A DNA stretch of 64,000 nt from an uncultured Alteromonadaceae bacterium (GTDB lineage Bacteria > Pseudomonadota > Gammaproteobacteria > Enterobacterales > Alteromonadaceae), in contig CAJXMO010000007.1 in NCBI GenBank assembly GCA_913056495.1, positions 62,001-126,000 of the forward strand, in the 5' to 3' direction. Positions 27,188 through 37,490 of the stretch are shown piece by piece (position 1 is the first letter of the stretch; every line of letters begins with the position of its first letter). The notes beneath the pieces were generated by a model. That model ran no database searches. It was not told where the DNA came from and saw only the letters and a program-made list of their open reading frames with translations. Position numbers and translations under genes: made by a program.

Positions 27188-29872
27188 TTAGAAGTTAAAG
27201 CCAGCTCTTACCCCATAATATCTGGGTAATCCGTAGCTGCCCTTTGGATAACCTTTACTGGTATTGTTCCAGTATTGAATTTGCTCGTCGGTCGCATTGT
27301 TAACAAAAGCTTCCAGGTACCAGTTTTCGCCTTTAGGTGTATATTTGAAAGAGGCATTCACGGTTGCAAAGCCGTCACGACTATCATCAACATACTGAAC
27401 GGCTTCATCAGGTACAGAAAATTCCATATCATCCAAGTGTTTATCGACATTCCATAAGGTTAAATATGAGTCATCCTTCCAGTTCACATTGAACCAGGAA
27501 TGAATGTAACCATATTCACCCAGGTTAAAGCTGTGGGTGTAACTTAAATTAGCGGTAAATTCAGGCGTCATCGCCATTTCATTACCTTTTAGGTTGGTCG
27601 TTAAGACAGTATTTTGCGGATCGACTGATTCTTCATAACTTAAGTTAAATAAATATTCGGCGTCATAATCCCATTTGGTAATCCAGTCATCAGTGATTTT
27701 TGCATCAGTCCAGGTTACATAACCAGTTACCCGTCCGCTAGGGTATGGTTTCCAGTCAAATTCAAACTCTATCCCTTTAATCGTTGCGCCCGGTACATTC
27801 TGTGTATAGTAAGCAACGACTGATTGGTTTTGGTAATCTAAAACAGGATTTCCGTCTTCACCAATGATGACTTTGCCATCTTCATCTTTGACTTCGCTTA
27901 AACGCTCAACATTGCCAATTGAGCCAACCGAAGCGTATTGCATATTTGTGTAATCTGTATAGAAAAAGGTCCCTTGTAAATTCAGAGCGTTATCAAAAAA
28001 GCTGGATTTGGCACCGATTTCCCAAGTCAGGACTTCTTCAGGATCAAACTGAGTTTCATACCTTTGGGTCTCGCCAGTTCTGTCATTCACAACTTCAAAT
28101 ACATCACCTATACCACCGGCTTTAAAGCCCGAAGCCAAATAGGTGTAAACCATAGTCTCGGCTGATAAATCATAATCCAAACCCAGTCTGAAATCGTGGT
28201 GACTCCATGAGCCTTTATTATCATTGGCAAAATGAGACTGATATATACTCGGATCTTCAAAATAATCTGTGTCTAATTCTGATAAAATGGTCCGCCCATA
28301 CCAACCTGGCGCACAACCATCACCATTTGAGCAACGATAAGTCTTGCCCCCTTGGTCTTCTTTAGTTTCGTCACTAAACCGGTATCCTAAGGTTGCATTT
28401 AATTTGTCTGTCAGCTTGTAGGTTGCCTGTCCAAAAATGGCAAAGGCATCAGTTGAACGATTAGGCTGATCCCAGAAAGCTTTATCATCCATTGGGTTAT
28501 CGTAATAACCAAATGTAGTAGTACGTTCATGAAAAACATTTAAACCGGCAATCCAAATCAAATCACCGTATTCATCTGATTGCAGCTGTAATTCTGTTGA
28601 ATAAGAGCGCGCGCCCGTGCCATCTAAGAAATAAGTAGCACCGTCCCAAACATCTAAGCCAATCTCAGAATCCTGTGCTGACTCACGTTTCATATTTTCA
28701 TAACCCAACAACCAAACTAAGTTGATGTCGTCAGTTAACTCATAATTCAGCGTATTTCTCAGATAGGTAATGTCTAAATCCAGTTTTCCCGGCACATTCA
28801 CAACGGCCTGATAAGTATTGTCACTCGGTAAAAAATCACTGCAATCGCCACCAAATTCATCCGGCCGGCCGCGCAATTTTTCACAGTTCACCATATCCAC
28901 ATTACCGGCACTGCTATTTTTATATTTTTGGAAAACTGTATGGTTAGATATACCTAAATCTAAAGACTCCCATAATGTACTGATCCGAAATGAGTATTCA
29001 TTTGCATTACCATAAAAATCTTCTTTATTTGCTTTTGTCAGCGCACGTACTTTCTGCGCTTGCGGGTCTGTACCCGCTGCATCAATCCACCAGTTTTCTT
29101 TTTGTGTATTAGTAACCCCAACGCCCTGATATGAATCTTCAGAAATAACCGGAGCGGACAATACCTCATCAGATAGCCAACGGGTATCGTATTGGTTTGG
29201 ATCCCAATAGCCTTCTAGGTGAGAGTCTCGTTTTAAAGTTTTGCCTGACACCCGAATTGCAAACTCGTCATTGATTGGAATATTGATATGACCGCCTGTA
29301 CTTTTGGCGTTGAAGCGGCCAAGCTCAACATCCAGATTGCCAGAAGTACCGTTAAAATTTGGCTTGGCTGAAATAACATTTATACTGCCAACCGTAGAGT
29401 TTCGACCAAATAAAGTGCCTTGCGGGCCACGCAGCGCTTCAACCCGCTCAACGTCATACATCAGAGCTAAAGCACCTTGCATTCTTGGTGAATAAACACC
29501 ATCCAAGTGCACACCTACAGCCGGATCGCCCAATTCAGTTACATTAGTTGAACGTACACCACGCATTGAAATCACGGGCGCTGATTGCTCAGAGGATACT
29601 GAAATGTCCAGTCCCGGTACTAAATCGCCAATATCTTTAACATTCTTAATGCCATTCTGATCGAGTTTCTCCTGACTGAAAGCCGAAATAGCAACCGGAG
29701 TTTCCATTAATTTAGTTTTTCTTTTAGTTGCAGTCACAGAAATGACTTCTAGTGCATTTCCATTATCGACGGCCTGCTCGCTTTCTTTTGACTGTCCAAC
29801 TTGCTCAGCTGATACAGCGGGCAAACTTAAAGCAAATGAAACAGCCAGTGAAATAAATTTTAACTTATGCAT
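27188..29872 (-). CDS. TonB-dependent receptor of the beta-glucan module
   Basis: About 894 residues: signal peptide (cleavage near VSAEQ), TonB-box-like EVISVTATKRKT, and plug with TPVAISAFSQEKLDQNGIKNVKDIGDLVPGLDIS, MRGVRSTN and RVEALRGPQGTLFGRNSTVGSINV. The barrel ends in YYGVRAGFNF. The ALRGPQGTLFGRNS signature belongs to the common proteobacterial receptor group that differs from the GIRGS group used elsewhere in the window. The ATG at 29872 has GAGG 12 bases upstream; a TTG four codons earlier is too close to it. It precedes GH16 and GH3 on the same strand, so mixed-linkage glucan oligosaccharides are the inferred cargo. Confidence 0.92.
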   Translation of the reverse strand: MHKLKFISLAVSFALSLPAVSAEQVGQSKESEQAVDNGNALEVISVTATKRKTKLMETPVAISAFSQEKLDQNGIKNVKDIGDLVPGLDISVSSEQSAPVISMRGVRSTNVTELGDPAVGVHLDGVYSPRMQGALALMYDVERVEALRGPQGTLFGRNSTVGSINVISAKPNFNGTSGNLDVELGRFNAKSTGGHINIPINDEFAIRVSGKTLKRDSHLEGYWDPNQYDTRWLSDEVLSAPVISEDSYQGVGVTNTQKENWWIDAAGTDPQAQKVRALTKANKEDFYGNANEYSFRISTLWESLDLGISNHTVFQKYKNSSAGNVDMVNCEKLRGRPDEFGGDCSDFLPSDNTYQAVVNVPGKLDLDITYLRNTLNYELTDDINLVWLLGYENMKRESAQDSEIGLDVWDGATYFLDGTGARSYSTELQLQSDEYGDLIWIAGLNVFHERTTTFGYYDNPMDDKAFWDQPNRSTDAFAIFGQATYKLTDKLNATLGYRFSDETKEDQGGKTYRCSNGDGCAPGWYGRTILSELDTDYFEDPSIYQSHFANDNKGSWSHHDFRLGLDYDLSAETMVYTYLASGFKAGGIGDVFEVVNDRTGETQRYETQFDPEEVLTWEIGAKSSFFDNALNLQGTFFYTDYTNMQYASVGSIGNVERLSEVKDEDGKVIIGEDGNPVLDYQNQSVVAYYTQNVPGATIKGIEFEFDWKPYPSGRVTGYVTWTDAKITDDWITKWDYDAEYLFNLSYEESVDPQNTVLTTNLKGNEMAMTPEFTANLSYTHSFNLGEYGYIHSWFNVNWKDDSYLTLWNVDKHLDDMEFSVPDEAVQYVDDSRDGFATVNASFKYTPKGENWYLEAFVNNATDEQIQYWNNTSKGYPKGSYGLPRYYGVRAGFNF

Positions 29873-30264
29873 CTTGTATCTCAACCTCTTATCTAGTTAA
29901 CAAAATGATAATTAATCACCATTTATTAACATATTAAAAGGCAGAAAAAACACCGGCAAGTCTGATTCGATGAACTGAGCAGATGACAAGGTAAAGCGAA
30001 TAAATCCACTATAAAGTGATATACTGGTTGTTCTGAAAGGGATAAAAGAAGGGTAATTAATATCGGGCCAAGATCAAATTAAAAGCAATAGTTAATTATG
30101 CACAAAGCCAATCAAACAAAACTTATCATTACTGCCAATAAAGCGGTATTATTTTATAAAAGCTTTTATCTAATTGAATCAAAGGTTAGACTATCTAAAT
30201 GTAGTCATAATGACAACTTAAATATTTAATCAGTCGGCTATTTAAGGATACTTACGGAGCAACA
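29873..30264. other. Divergent intergenic region without a gene
   Basis: About 390 AT-rich bases between the divergent TBDR and metallo-beta-lactamase genes. It should hold both promoters. The only structured element I see is the inverted repeat at 30201-30217. Confidence 0.6.
30201..30217. promoter_or_regulatory. Weak copy of the recurring inverted repeat
   Basis: GTAGT and ACAAC arms around CATAATG, containing the perfect core GTCA-TAA-TGAC. It lies 47 bases before the lactamase start. It resembles the sites at 42572 and 46485 more than the 4488 site. Confidence 0.35.
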
Positions 30265-31023
30265 ATGAAGTTTAAACTCGCCTTGAGCACTACCTTGTTT
30301 ATCATTTCTTTTTTCTCTAGTTTCAATAGTTCAGCACAACCTGAAACAAAACATGAAATCAAAATTACAAAATTAGATGAGGGTGTATGGTTACACACAT
30401 CATTTTATATTTACCCCAGTGGCATCAAATTTCCTTCAAACGGATTGATTGTCAAAGAAGGAAAAAGTTTAACGCTAATTGATACGGCTTGGGGGGAGTT
30501 ACAAACACAATCTCTCTTAGATAAAATCAAATTAAACATAAATTTACCGGTGACAAAGGCCGTAGTGACACATGCACATGGTGACCGAGCCTCTGGTGTC
30601 GATATCCTAGAGGCTCAAGGTATATAGGTTTACGCTCACCCGTTAACACAAAAACTCTCCATTGAACAAGGCGCGCCTGTTGTCGATAATGTTATAACTG
30701 AGCTTAAAGAAGCGGGCTCAAAAATTAAGTTTGGCTCCTTAGAGGTATTTTTCCCGGGGCCCGGACATGCCATGGATAATATTATGGCATGGTTACCGCA
30801 ACAGAAAATTCTATTCGGTGGATGCGCAATCCGTTCTTTAAGCTCTAAATCCGCCGGTAATCTAGTGCATGGTGATATTCAATCCTGGTTAAAAATAACC
30901 CAACATATAAAAAACCAATATAAAGATGTGAATATTGTCGTGCCTGGCCATGGCAATGTGGGTGGCTATGAACTAATTCAACATACCGCAGACCTGATAC
31001 AATCGCATTTAAAAGGCCTTTAA
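30265..31023 (+). pseudogene. Subclass B1 metallo-beta-lactamase interrupted by an in-frame TAG
   Basis: 252 sense codons in one frame encode a B1 metallo-beta-lactamase with signal peptide 1-24 and all six zinc ligands. These are H103, H105 and D107 in HAHGD, the histidine of FPGPGHAMDN, the cysteine of FGGCAIRS, and the histidine of VVPGHGNVGG. Codon 121 is TAG (30625-30627), lying between EAQGI and VYAHPLTQ. Family members have one ordinary residue there (as in GI-x-VYA), so one substitution accounts for it. Without suppression the product would lack half the active site. Everything after the stop is conserved, so the mutation is recent or a sequence error. The protein would have been periplasmic, hydrolysing beta-lactams, and is probably an intrinsic marine chromosomal enzyme; no mobile element flanks it. 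Confidence 0.88.
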
Positions 31024-31088
31024 AGCACAAAGCTTAACATTTATCAGCTAATTGGATGTAGTTAGCTTTTGATGGTTTTATAGATTCA

Positions 31089-31124
31089 CAGCCCAAACGG
31101 CCAAATCCTCTTTTGGGCTGTTCT
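31089..31124 (+). terminator. Hairpin between convergent lactamase and sulfite reductase genes
   Basis: CAGCCCAAA (31089-31097) pairs with TTTGGGCTG (31112-31120), followed by TTCT. It serves the plus-strand gene and possibly the convergent one. Confidence 0.6.
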
Positions 31125-31198
31125 AGGTCATTAGCAAACCAACCATCAGAATAGCTTTGATCTATTTAATAGAAGTCTAGCGAAGCATTATTTACAGG

Positions 31199-32848
31199 CT
31201 AAACAACTTTTTCGTTAATTAAAAAATCACCAAAATAGTCGGAAGTGGCTGCATTTGCCCAGCAGGCGACTAGCTCGTCCATAATTGTAAATATTCTCTC
31301 AATTGGTAAGTTAGCTTCATATAACCTTGGAATTCTGCTGCCATTTCGGTTTCCGCCTAAATACAGGTCATAACGACCTATTGCCCGACCGACTAAGCCG
31401 ACCTCGGCCAATAACGCACGACCGCAACCATTAGGGCAACCTGTAACTCTAAAAATAATATCTCTATCTTCAAGGTTATGGTTTATTAATAGCTGGTAAA
31501 TCTTAGTTGCATACTCATCAATAACTCTCTCAGCTTCAGCCATGGCAAGTGGACAAGTGGGTAACGAGACACAAGCCATAGACTGTATTCTTTGCTTGCT
31601 AAATGCTTCACCTATTAATTTATAACGCTCTGCTAATTCGTTAATTTTTGCAATATCTTGATCTTTTACGCCCGCAATGATTAGGTTCTGGTTGGGGGTT
31701 AATCTAAAGTCACCGGTGTGAACTTTAGCAATTTCAGCCATTCCTGTTTTTATCGGCTTCTGCGAACTATCAATTACACGCCCACTGGGAATAAACAAGG
31801 TTAAATGATTATCGCCATCGACGCCTTTTGTCCATCCTAACCTGTCACCGCGCATGGTAAATTCATAAGGCTTAATTGCTGAAAACTGAATTCCAGCTCG
31901 TTTTTCTACCTCGTGTTTAAAAACATCGACCCCAACTCTGTCTAGCGTATATTTGGTTTTAGCATTCCGTCTATTTGAACGGTTACCCCAATCCCTTTGC
32001 ACACTAACAACTGCTTGCGCTACGGACAAAACGTCCTTTAATTCGATAAACCCAAGTTCACTAGCTAGCCTTGGGTAAGTTGACTTATCGTTATATGTCA
32101 TTGCCAAACCGCCACCGACCAGCACATTAAATCCTGTTAACTGCCCTCTGTCACTGATAGCAACGAAATTTAAATCGTTTGCGTGAATATCTACATCATT
32201 TAGAGGCGGAACAGAAACCGTTGTTTTAAATTTACGTGGCAGATAAGTATCGCCCAGAATAGGCTCATGCTCTGACGTATCTACTTTTTCACCATCCAAC
32301 CAAATTTCAGCATAGGCTCTGGTTTTAGGTAATAAATGTTCTGATATTTTTTTAGCCCATTGATAAGTTTGCTGATGTAATTCGCTTTCAATCGGATTAG
32401 AGGTACACAAAACATTGCGGTTTACATCGCCCGCTGTCGCTTTTGAATCTAACCCTAGCTTATCTAATAGTTTGTGCACAGGTTTAATATTCGGTTTTAA
32501 CACGCCATGCAACTGAATAGCCTGGCGATTAGTCACCCTGATAGAAGCATATTGAGTATGTTTACTGGCGAACTCATCTATACCTAACCATTGATTGGGC
32601 GTAATTATTCCTCCAGGCAGTCGAACTCTGAGCATTACTGTATGCAAAGGCTCAAGCTTTTGTTTCAATCTTTCTTGCCTGATATCTCTGTCGTCCTGCT
32701 GGTACATGCCATGAAATCGAATTAACTGAAAGTTATCGCCTTCAAATCCACCGGTAATTGGATTTTGTAAGTCTTGCGTTATTGTTCCTCGTAAGTGCTT
32801 ACTCTCGGCTTTTAATCTTTCATTATCTGATAGCTTTGAATCTTTCAT
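31199..32848 (-). CDS. Sulfite reductase hemoprotein (CysI-like)
   Basis: A 549-residue siroheme/4Fe-4S reductase. Two ferredoxin-like half-domains carry [18 protein letters not shown] and [18 protein letters not shown]. The cluster ligands are C426 and C432 (CVSLPTC) and C471 and C475 (CPNGC). Length and sequence fit the assimilatory sulfite reductase beta subunit CysI, which takes six electrons to sulfide. No cysJ flavoprotein, cysH or cysG is nearby. Instead it starts 10 bases after a ccoG-like gene, so electrons might come from an iron-sulfur protein; that is inference. Assimilatory nitrite reductase is a less likely alternative. The divergent MocR gene may regulate the pair. Confidence 0.85.
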   Translation of the reverse strand: MKDSKLSDNERLKAESKHLRGTITQDLQNPITGGFEGDNFQLIRFHGMYQQDDRDIRQERLKQKLEPLHTVMLRVRLPGGIITPNQWLGIDEFASKHTQYASIRVTNRQAIQLHGVLKPNIKPVHKLLDKLGLDSKATAGDVNRNVLCTSNPIESELHQQTYQWAKKISEHLLPKTRAYAEIWLDGEKVDTSEHEPILGDTYLPRKFKTTVSVPPLNDVDIHANDLNFVAISDRGQLTGFNVLVGGGLAMTYNDKSTYPRLASELGFIELKDVLSVAQAVVSVQRDWGNRSNRRNAKTKYTLDRVGVDVFKHEVEKRAGIQFSAIKPYEFTMRGDRLGWTKGVDGDNHLTLFIPSGRVIDSSQKPIKTGMAEIAKVHTGDFRLTPNQNLIIAGVKDQDIAKINELAERYKLIGEAFSKQRIQSMACVSLPTCPLAMAEAERVIDEYATKIYQLLINHNLEDRDIIFRVTGCPNGCGRALLAEVGLVGRAIGRYDLYLGGNRNGSRIPRLYEANLPIERIFTIMDELVACWANAATSDYFGDFLINEKVV

Positions 32849-32858
32849 TGTTATTACC

Positions 32859-34214
32859 TCACCGCAGTGGACTATAAAATTGGGTATAGATGGTTTCGAT
32901 GTTTTGATTGGATAAATCGGTTATTTGTATGGCGATTTCTTTTTTCTCAACATATTCATTTGCAAGTATTGAAACCACCTGAATTGCAGAATCGCCACCT
33001 GACAAATTAATTACAGGTCGCTCATTCAGGTTAAATTTTGAGCTAGCTAACAATGAAATCGCAAAGCTTTTCTCTTGTTGTGATTTATTTAACAATTTAA
33101 TCGTGTATGTATTTTCAACGTCGCCTGCGTAGTTAACCCGATAAAGCGCATTACGGTCTCTGCTTACATCAGCTTCAAAATCATTGCGAGTGACGCCCCA
33201 AAAAATGAGCATCAGCAGGGTAATAAAAGTAACTGAGCCATAACTTAGATGTTGCTTCCACCGGCTAGGTGGTGATACCAACCTACTATATTTAATTAAC
33301 CCTTTTGCATAGTTAAACTTACCCATAACCGCATCACATGCATCCGCACAAAGGCCACAATTAATACATTCGTATTGAAGACCATTTCGGATATCAATCC
33401 CTACAGGACAAACATCAACACATAGATTACAATCAACACAGTCACCCAATCCTTTTGGTTTTGCTTGATTACGTTTACGAGGCCCGCGGCTTTCTCCTCG
33501 TTCAGCGTTATAACTGACCAGCTTAGTGGTTCGGTCAAATAAAACTGACTGGAAACGCGCATACGGACACATATGCAGGCACATTTTGTCTTTAATCCAG
33601 CCGGCATTAATGTAAGTGCAGGCAGTAAAAAATAAAATCCAGTTTTGCACCAAAAAATAGTCGTCGAAATTAAATAGGTTTGAATAAAGTACATCTACAG
33701 GCACAAAATAAGAGATAAAGGTACAGGCCGTTAAAAAAGCAATGAGTAACCAGATGCTATGTTTCACTGCTTTTTTAATTACTTTTTCAAAGCATAACTC
33801 TGCTTTATCTAACGCTTTACTGTGTTGATGACTGCCTTCAATTCGTCTTTCAACCCAGTTAAACATAAGCATCCAAATCGTTTGAGGACAGGTATAGCCG
33901 CACCACACACGTCCATACAAGCGAGTGACATAAAACAAAATGAAAGCCGCTAAAATAAATAGAATGCCGACAACCAATAGATCTTGGGGATAAAGCGTGA
34001 TTGAAAAAAAACGTATCGTCTGAGCGCTTACATCAATATTAAAAGCGGCCTGAGATCGATAACGCACAAAAGGCAGTAATACAAAAATTAAGATAAGCCC
34101 GATTGATAGTTTGCGTCTTATCGATTGAAAGTACCCAAATTGTTCTCGAAAATATATTTTTTTCGGTTTGGTAGCCGTGGTCATTATAATTTGATTCGGT
34201 TCAGGTAGGCTCAT
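32859..34214 (-). CDS. ccoG: CcoG/RdxA/FixG-type membrane iron-sulfur protein
   Basis: About 451 residues with a hydrophobic N-terminal half (segments near 38-60, 85-105, 155-175, 185-205). The [10 protein letters not shown]-like motif appears as [14 protein letters not shown]. Two 4Fe-4S motifs follow ([12 protein letters not shown] and [12 protein letters not shown]), then a C-terminal periplasmic Ig-like domain. CcoG members are cupric reductases needed for cytochrome cbb3 oxidase assembly. No cco genes are present and it is paired with sulfite reductase, so here it may act as an electron donor or in a different role. ATG at 34214 has AAGAG upstream; a GTG three codons earlier is possible. 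Confidence 0.85.
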   Translation of the reverse strand: MSLPEPNQIIMTTATKPKKIYFREQFGYFQSIRRKLSIGLILIFVLLPFVRYRSQAAFNIDVSAQTIRFFSITLYPQDLLVVGILFILAAFILFYVTRLYGRVWCGYTCPQTIWMLMFNWVERRIEGSHQHSKALDKAELCFEKVIKKAVKHSIWLLIAFLTACTFISYFVPVDVLYSNLFNFDDYFLVQNWILFFTACTYINAGWIKDKMCLHMCPYARFQSVLFDRTTKLVSYNAERGESRGPRKRNQAKPKGLGDCVDCNLCVDVCPVGIDIRNGLQYECINCGLCADACDAVMGKFNYAKGLIKYSRLVSPPSRWKQHLSYGSVTFITLLMLIFWGVTRNDFEADVSRDRNALYRVNYAGDVENTYTIKLLNKSQQEKSFAISLLASSKFNLNERPVINLSGGDSAIQVVSILANEYVEKKEIAIQITDLSNQNIETIYTQFYSPLR

Positions 34215-34345
34215 TCGTTTCACTCTTTAGGTGGCAATAAAATTATTTTAAAGAGTCAATCTGCCATTGATATGTACAAAAAAATAAAAAACAATAGGGA
34301 CAGATAAAATAATTACTGATACAGATAGTTTGAGCAGGTAAGGCA

Positions 34346-35761
34346 ATGCCTAAAATGTCCCAATTCTTATATGAATCCATAGCAGAACAGTTTCGGAAAA
34401 ATATTGAAAGCAAGCTTTGGCCGGTGGGCCATAAACTGCCGTCTATTCGTACGCTTAGTAAATCGTATAACAGCTCAAAAATTTCAATCCAAACGGCTTT
34501 GCAAAAACTCGAAGCGGCCGGATTAGTCGAAGCAAGACCTCGCTCAGGGTATTTTGTTAAAAAGCAAGAACAGCCTCATCAACCGCAACATAGACTGGAG
34601 ATCAACCAGCCAACAAAAATTGAATTACCCGACCTGTTTTATCAAATTATGCAAAAAAGTGCGGCTTTTGATATTTACCCCAGCGCTAGGATTCAGCCAA
34701 CCGGAAATCATATTCTTAATTTAAATCGACATATCAATCGTGCAATGCGGCATCAAGCGAGTAGCAACGCCCTGTATTATTCCCCTCCTCAGGGCAATTT
34801 GGATTTAAGACATCAAATAACTCAGCATTATTTAAGCCGAAAGTTATATGTAAAACCAGAGCAAATATGCATTACTGCGGGCTGTCAAAACGCTTTATTT
34901 TTAGCCTTGAGTACTTGCACAAAACCTGGTGATACAGTCGCAATAGAAAGCCCTGCGTTTTATGGAGTTTTGCAAATATTACAGCAGTTAGATTTAAAAG
35001 TTATAGAAGTCCCTTCGTCCGCTACTCAGGGGATTCTATTGGATAAATTAGAATCCGTTGCCAAAAAATGGTCATTAAAGGTTTTAATTGTAACACCAAA
35101 TTTTAGTACCCCAACGGGCTCTCTAATGCCGGAATCAAACAAAGCAAGATTGTGTGAGTTAGCAGACAAATTACAATTTAATATTATTGAGGATGATATA
35201 TACGGAGATTTAGGCTTTCACAGAGCCGTATTACCGCTCAAAGCTTATGATAAATACAATAAAGTCATTTTATGTGGCTCCTTTTCCAAATCGCTATCAC
35301 GTGATTTAAGAATCGGATGGATTTTTTCAGAAAAGCAACTCAATAAAATAACCCACCTTAAGATGTTAACTCAACTTTCTAATTGTGAATCAACCCAACA
35401 AGGACTAACCAGCTTTATCGGTGAAGGCTTTTATCGAAAGCACCTGCTGGAGTACAGAAAAAGGTTATTAAATCAAAGAAATAAGCTAATCCAGCTTCTC
35501 AATCAGTATTGGGATTTTTCCTTTAAATACACAATGCCTGAAGGCGGGCTTTGTTTATGGATAGAGCTCCAGATTAACGAAGACAGCCTCTTACTGTACA
35601 ATTTAGCCATAGAACATAATATCATCTTAACGCCCGGTGCATTGTTTTCAACAACCCCAATATTTAACAAGTATATTCGATTAAGTTTTGCACATGAATT
35701 TCAGGAAGAAAGAGTGGCAGCGTTAAAAAAACTTGGCCAAATAATAAAGAGGCTCACTTGA
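34346..35761 (+). CDS. MocR-type regulator (GntR winged helix plus aminotransferase domain)
   Basis: A 471-residue regulator. Residues about 1-75 are a GntR winged helix (ESIAEQFRKNIESKLWPVGHKLPSIRTL, then SKISIQTALQKLEAAGLVEARPRSGYFV). Residues about 110-465 are a fold-type I aminotransferase-like domain with ALYYSPPQGNLDLRHQI, TPNFSTPTGS, EDDIYGDL and the PLP-binding lysine in GSFSKSLSRDLRIGW. MocR proteins bind PLP and often an amino acid or amine effector. It is divergent from ccoG-cysI with a 131-base gap, making these its most likely targets. The effector is unknown. Confidence 0.92.
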   Translation: MPKMSQFLYESIAEQFRKNIESKLWPVGHKLPSIRTLSKSYNSSKISIQTALQKLEAAGLVEARPRSGYFVKKQEQPHQPQHRLEINQPTKIELPDLFYQIMQKSAAFDIYPSARIQPTGNHILNLNRHINRAMRHQASSNALYYSPPQGNLDLRHQITQHYLSRKLYVKPEQICITAGCQNALFLALSTCTKPGDTVAIESPAFYGVLQILQQLDLKVIEVPSSATQGILLDKLESVAKKWSLKVLIVTPNFSTPTGSLMPESNKARLCELADKLQFNIIEDDIYGDLGFHRAVLPLKAYDKYNKVILCGSFSKSLSRDLRIGWIFSEKQLNKITHLKMLTQLSNCESTQQGLTSFIGEGFYRKHLLEYRKRLLNQRNKLIQLLNQYWDFSFKYTMPEGGLCLWIELQINEDSLLLYNLAIEHNIILTPGALFSTTPIFNKYIRLSFAHEFQEERVAALKKLGQIIKRLT

Positions 35762-35792
35762 TAGCAGTACGTCAGAAATCATTTCAGTAGCA

Positions 35793-35830
35793 GAGGGCTT
35801 GCTAACTAAAGTCAGCAAGCCCTCAGTTTT
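35793..35830 (+). terminator. Terminator after the MocR gene
   Basis: GAGGGCTTGCT (35793-35803) pairs perfectly with AGCAAGCCCTC (35814-35824), followed by AGTTTT. It separates convergent genes and may serve the carboxylesterase too. Confidence 0.75.
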
Positions 35831-35877
35831 AACGGTCTTTTCAAAGACACATTAAAAGCTCAATAAACAGTGACAAA

Positions 35878-37458
35878 TTATTGATTTACCCAAGCGCTAC
35901 CTTCATCCGTGCGACGCCATTTAAAATATTCATCCATTACTTTCAACGCTTTACGATCAGGCACAGGACCAACTTTCGGGCTCTGCTGAAACCGCATAAC
36001 TTGCTGATTTTGATTATCAAACACCGGCCAGGGGGTCAGATGCTCGGCATTAGGATCACCGGTTTTCGCAAAATTAGTCCAATAACTTGCCATGGCTTCT
36101 GAAATAAGCCAATCAGATTTAGACGTGTTAACCGGGTTTGGATCTAACTGCTGAAATACGTAGGCAATATCCTGAGCATGAGGAGAACCATAACCATATT
36201 GAGATGATTCTTTGGGATGCTCTGGATGCTGATCAAAAAAGTACAAATAAAACGGTGAATTACCATTTTTTGTTTGTAATCTTGCCCAGCTCCATGAATG
36301 CCAACCAAACGCAACATCTCGTATTAAATTTCTCGCTGAGCGAGTAATTTCTTTATCAGATACAGAGTATGCCTGAATTAACTGGGGCGCAAACGGGCCA
36401 AATCGGGTATGAAGTGCCTGAATAAATTTTTGTGGGTCCTTTTCCCAGACAAAACTAGCTCCCTCATCCGAATTATAACCAGCCATGACTTTAACATCGT
36501 TAAATTTCCCTTGCTCATATAACCTAAACTGATCACCCGGTATCACATATCCATCCACAATAGGCCAGCCGCCCGGCATAGACCATTGCTTAGGGATAAA
36601 AGTTTGCGCATCCATTTTTCTTAATTCTGCAATTGAGTTGACGCCGAAACTTTTAACATACTCAACCCCTTGGATTTCTGCTTGTTCCAGCATTGTCATA
36701 TTTTCACCCGGATAATTAATTTTGCGGGTGGGGCCAAATGACCCGCCGCTTTGAGAGATTGCTTTTTGAAATAATCCTTTAGCAACCGGCGAAGCCGCTA
36801 ACATGCTAACGGAAATAGCACCGGCTGATTCGCCAAAAATAGTAATATTGTCGGGATTACCACCAAATGCAGCAATATTTTGTTTTATCCACTTTAACGC
36901 TGCAATCTGATCTAATAAACCATAATTTCCTGAAACATTATTTTCACTCTCTGCAGATAATTCAGGATGCGCCAAAAAACCAAGTTGGCCCACCCGGTAT
37001 GCGATACTGACAAATATCACACCTTTTTCAGTTAATTTCACTCCATTAAACATAGGCTCAGATGTTGCACCAAAGCTAAAACCGCCACCGTAGATCCAGA
37101 CCATAACCGGTAATTTTTCGGCTGAAGACTGAGCCGGAGTCCACACATTTAGATATAAGCAGTCCTCACTTTTGCCCGACGGTGGATTACCGCCCTGCAT
37201 ACACCCAGCTGCAAACTTTGTTACTTTTTTAATACCTTGCCATTTGTCGGCAGGTTTTGGGGCTTGCCAGCGCAGCTCACCAACCGGAGGCTTTGCAAAC
37301 GGAATGCCTTTAAATACAGTTATTTTGTCTTGGGAACTACCTTGTAAAAGACCTTGTTCAACCGTGATCGTTTCCATGGGATGGTTCGAAGCTGCGTGTA
37401 ATTCAAATGTCAACAACGCAGCCAATGTAATCGCTACCGCATAAAAATAATTTTTCAT
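35878..37458 (-). CDS. Secreted type-B carboxylesterase
   Basis: A 526-residue carboxylesterase with signal peptide (cleavage near LHAAS). Family marks are FKGIPFAKPPVGELRW, EDCLYLNVWTP, the oxyanion motif YGGGFSFG (residues 123-130), the nucleophile S211 in FGESAGA, and the late YGSPHAQDIAYVF containing the catalytic histidine region. It follows the SapC-like gene by about 30 bases on the same strand and closes the TBDR-halogenase-SapC set. In this xylan region it may remove acetyl or feruloyl groups from arabinoxylan; that substrate is inferred from context only. Confidence 0.88.
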   Translation of the reverse strand: MKNYFYAVAITLAALLTFELHAASNHPMETITVEQGLLQGSSQDKITVFKGIPFAKPPVGELRWQAPKPADKWQGIKKVTKFAAGCMQGGNPPSGKSEDCLYLNVWTPAQSSAEKLPVMVWIYGGGFSFGATSEPMFNGVKLTEKGVIFVSIAYRVGQLGFLAHPELSAESENNVSGNYGLLDQIAALKWIKQNIAAFGGNPDNITIFGESAGAISVSMLAASPVAKGLFQKAISQSGGSFGPTRKINYPGENMTMLEQAEIQGVEYVKSFGVNSIAELRKMDAQTFIPKQWSMPGGWPIVDGYVIPGDQFRLYEQGKFNDVKVMAGYNSDEGASFVWEKDPQKFIQALHTRFGPFAPQLIQAYSVSDKEITRSARNLIRDVAFGWHSWSWARLQTKNGNSPFYLYFFDQHPEHPKESSQYGYGSPHAQDIAYVFQQLDPNPVNTSKSDWLISEAMASYWTNFAKTGDPNAEHLTPWPVFDNQNQQVMRFQQSPKVGPVPDRKALKVMDEYFKWRRTDEGSAWVNQ

Positions 37459-37490
37459 TTATACTTCCTTATTGATTAAAACTGAAAGAA

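Noticed and set aside
2234-30627. Stop-codon recoding (selenocysteine, pyrrolysine or UAA/UAG suppression) for GH67 and the lactamase
   Set aside because: The two genes have different stop codons (TAA and TAG), neither is TGA, the positions are non-catalytic, and every other gene ends normally at TAA, TAG or TGA. Simple nonsense mutations or sequence errors explain them better.
32859-34214. cbb3 oxidase assembly cluster based on CcoG
   Set aside because: No ccoNOPQ, ccoS or ccoI genes are adjacent; the only operon partner is a sulfite reductase.
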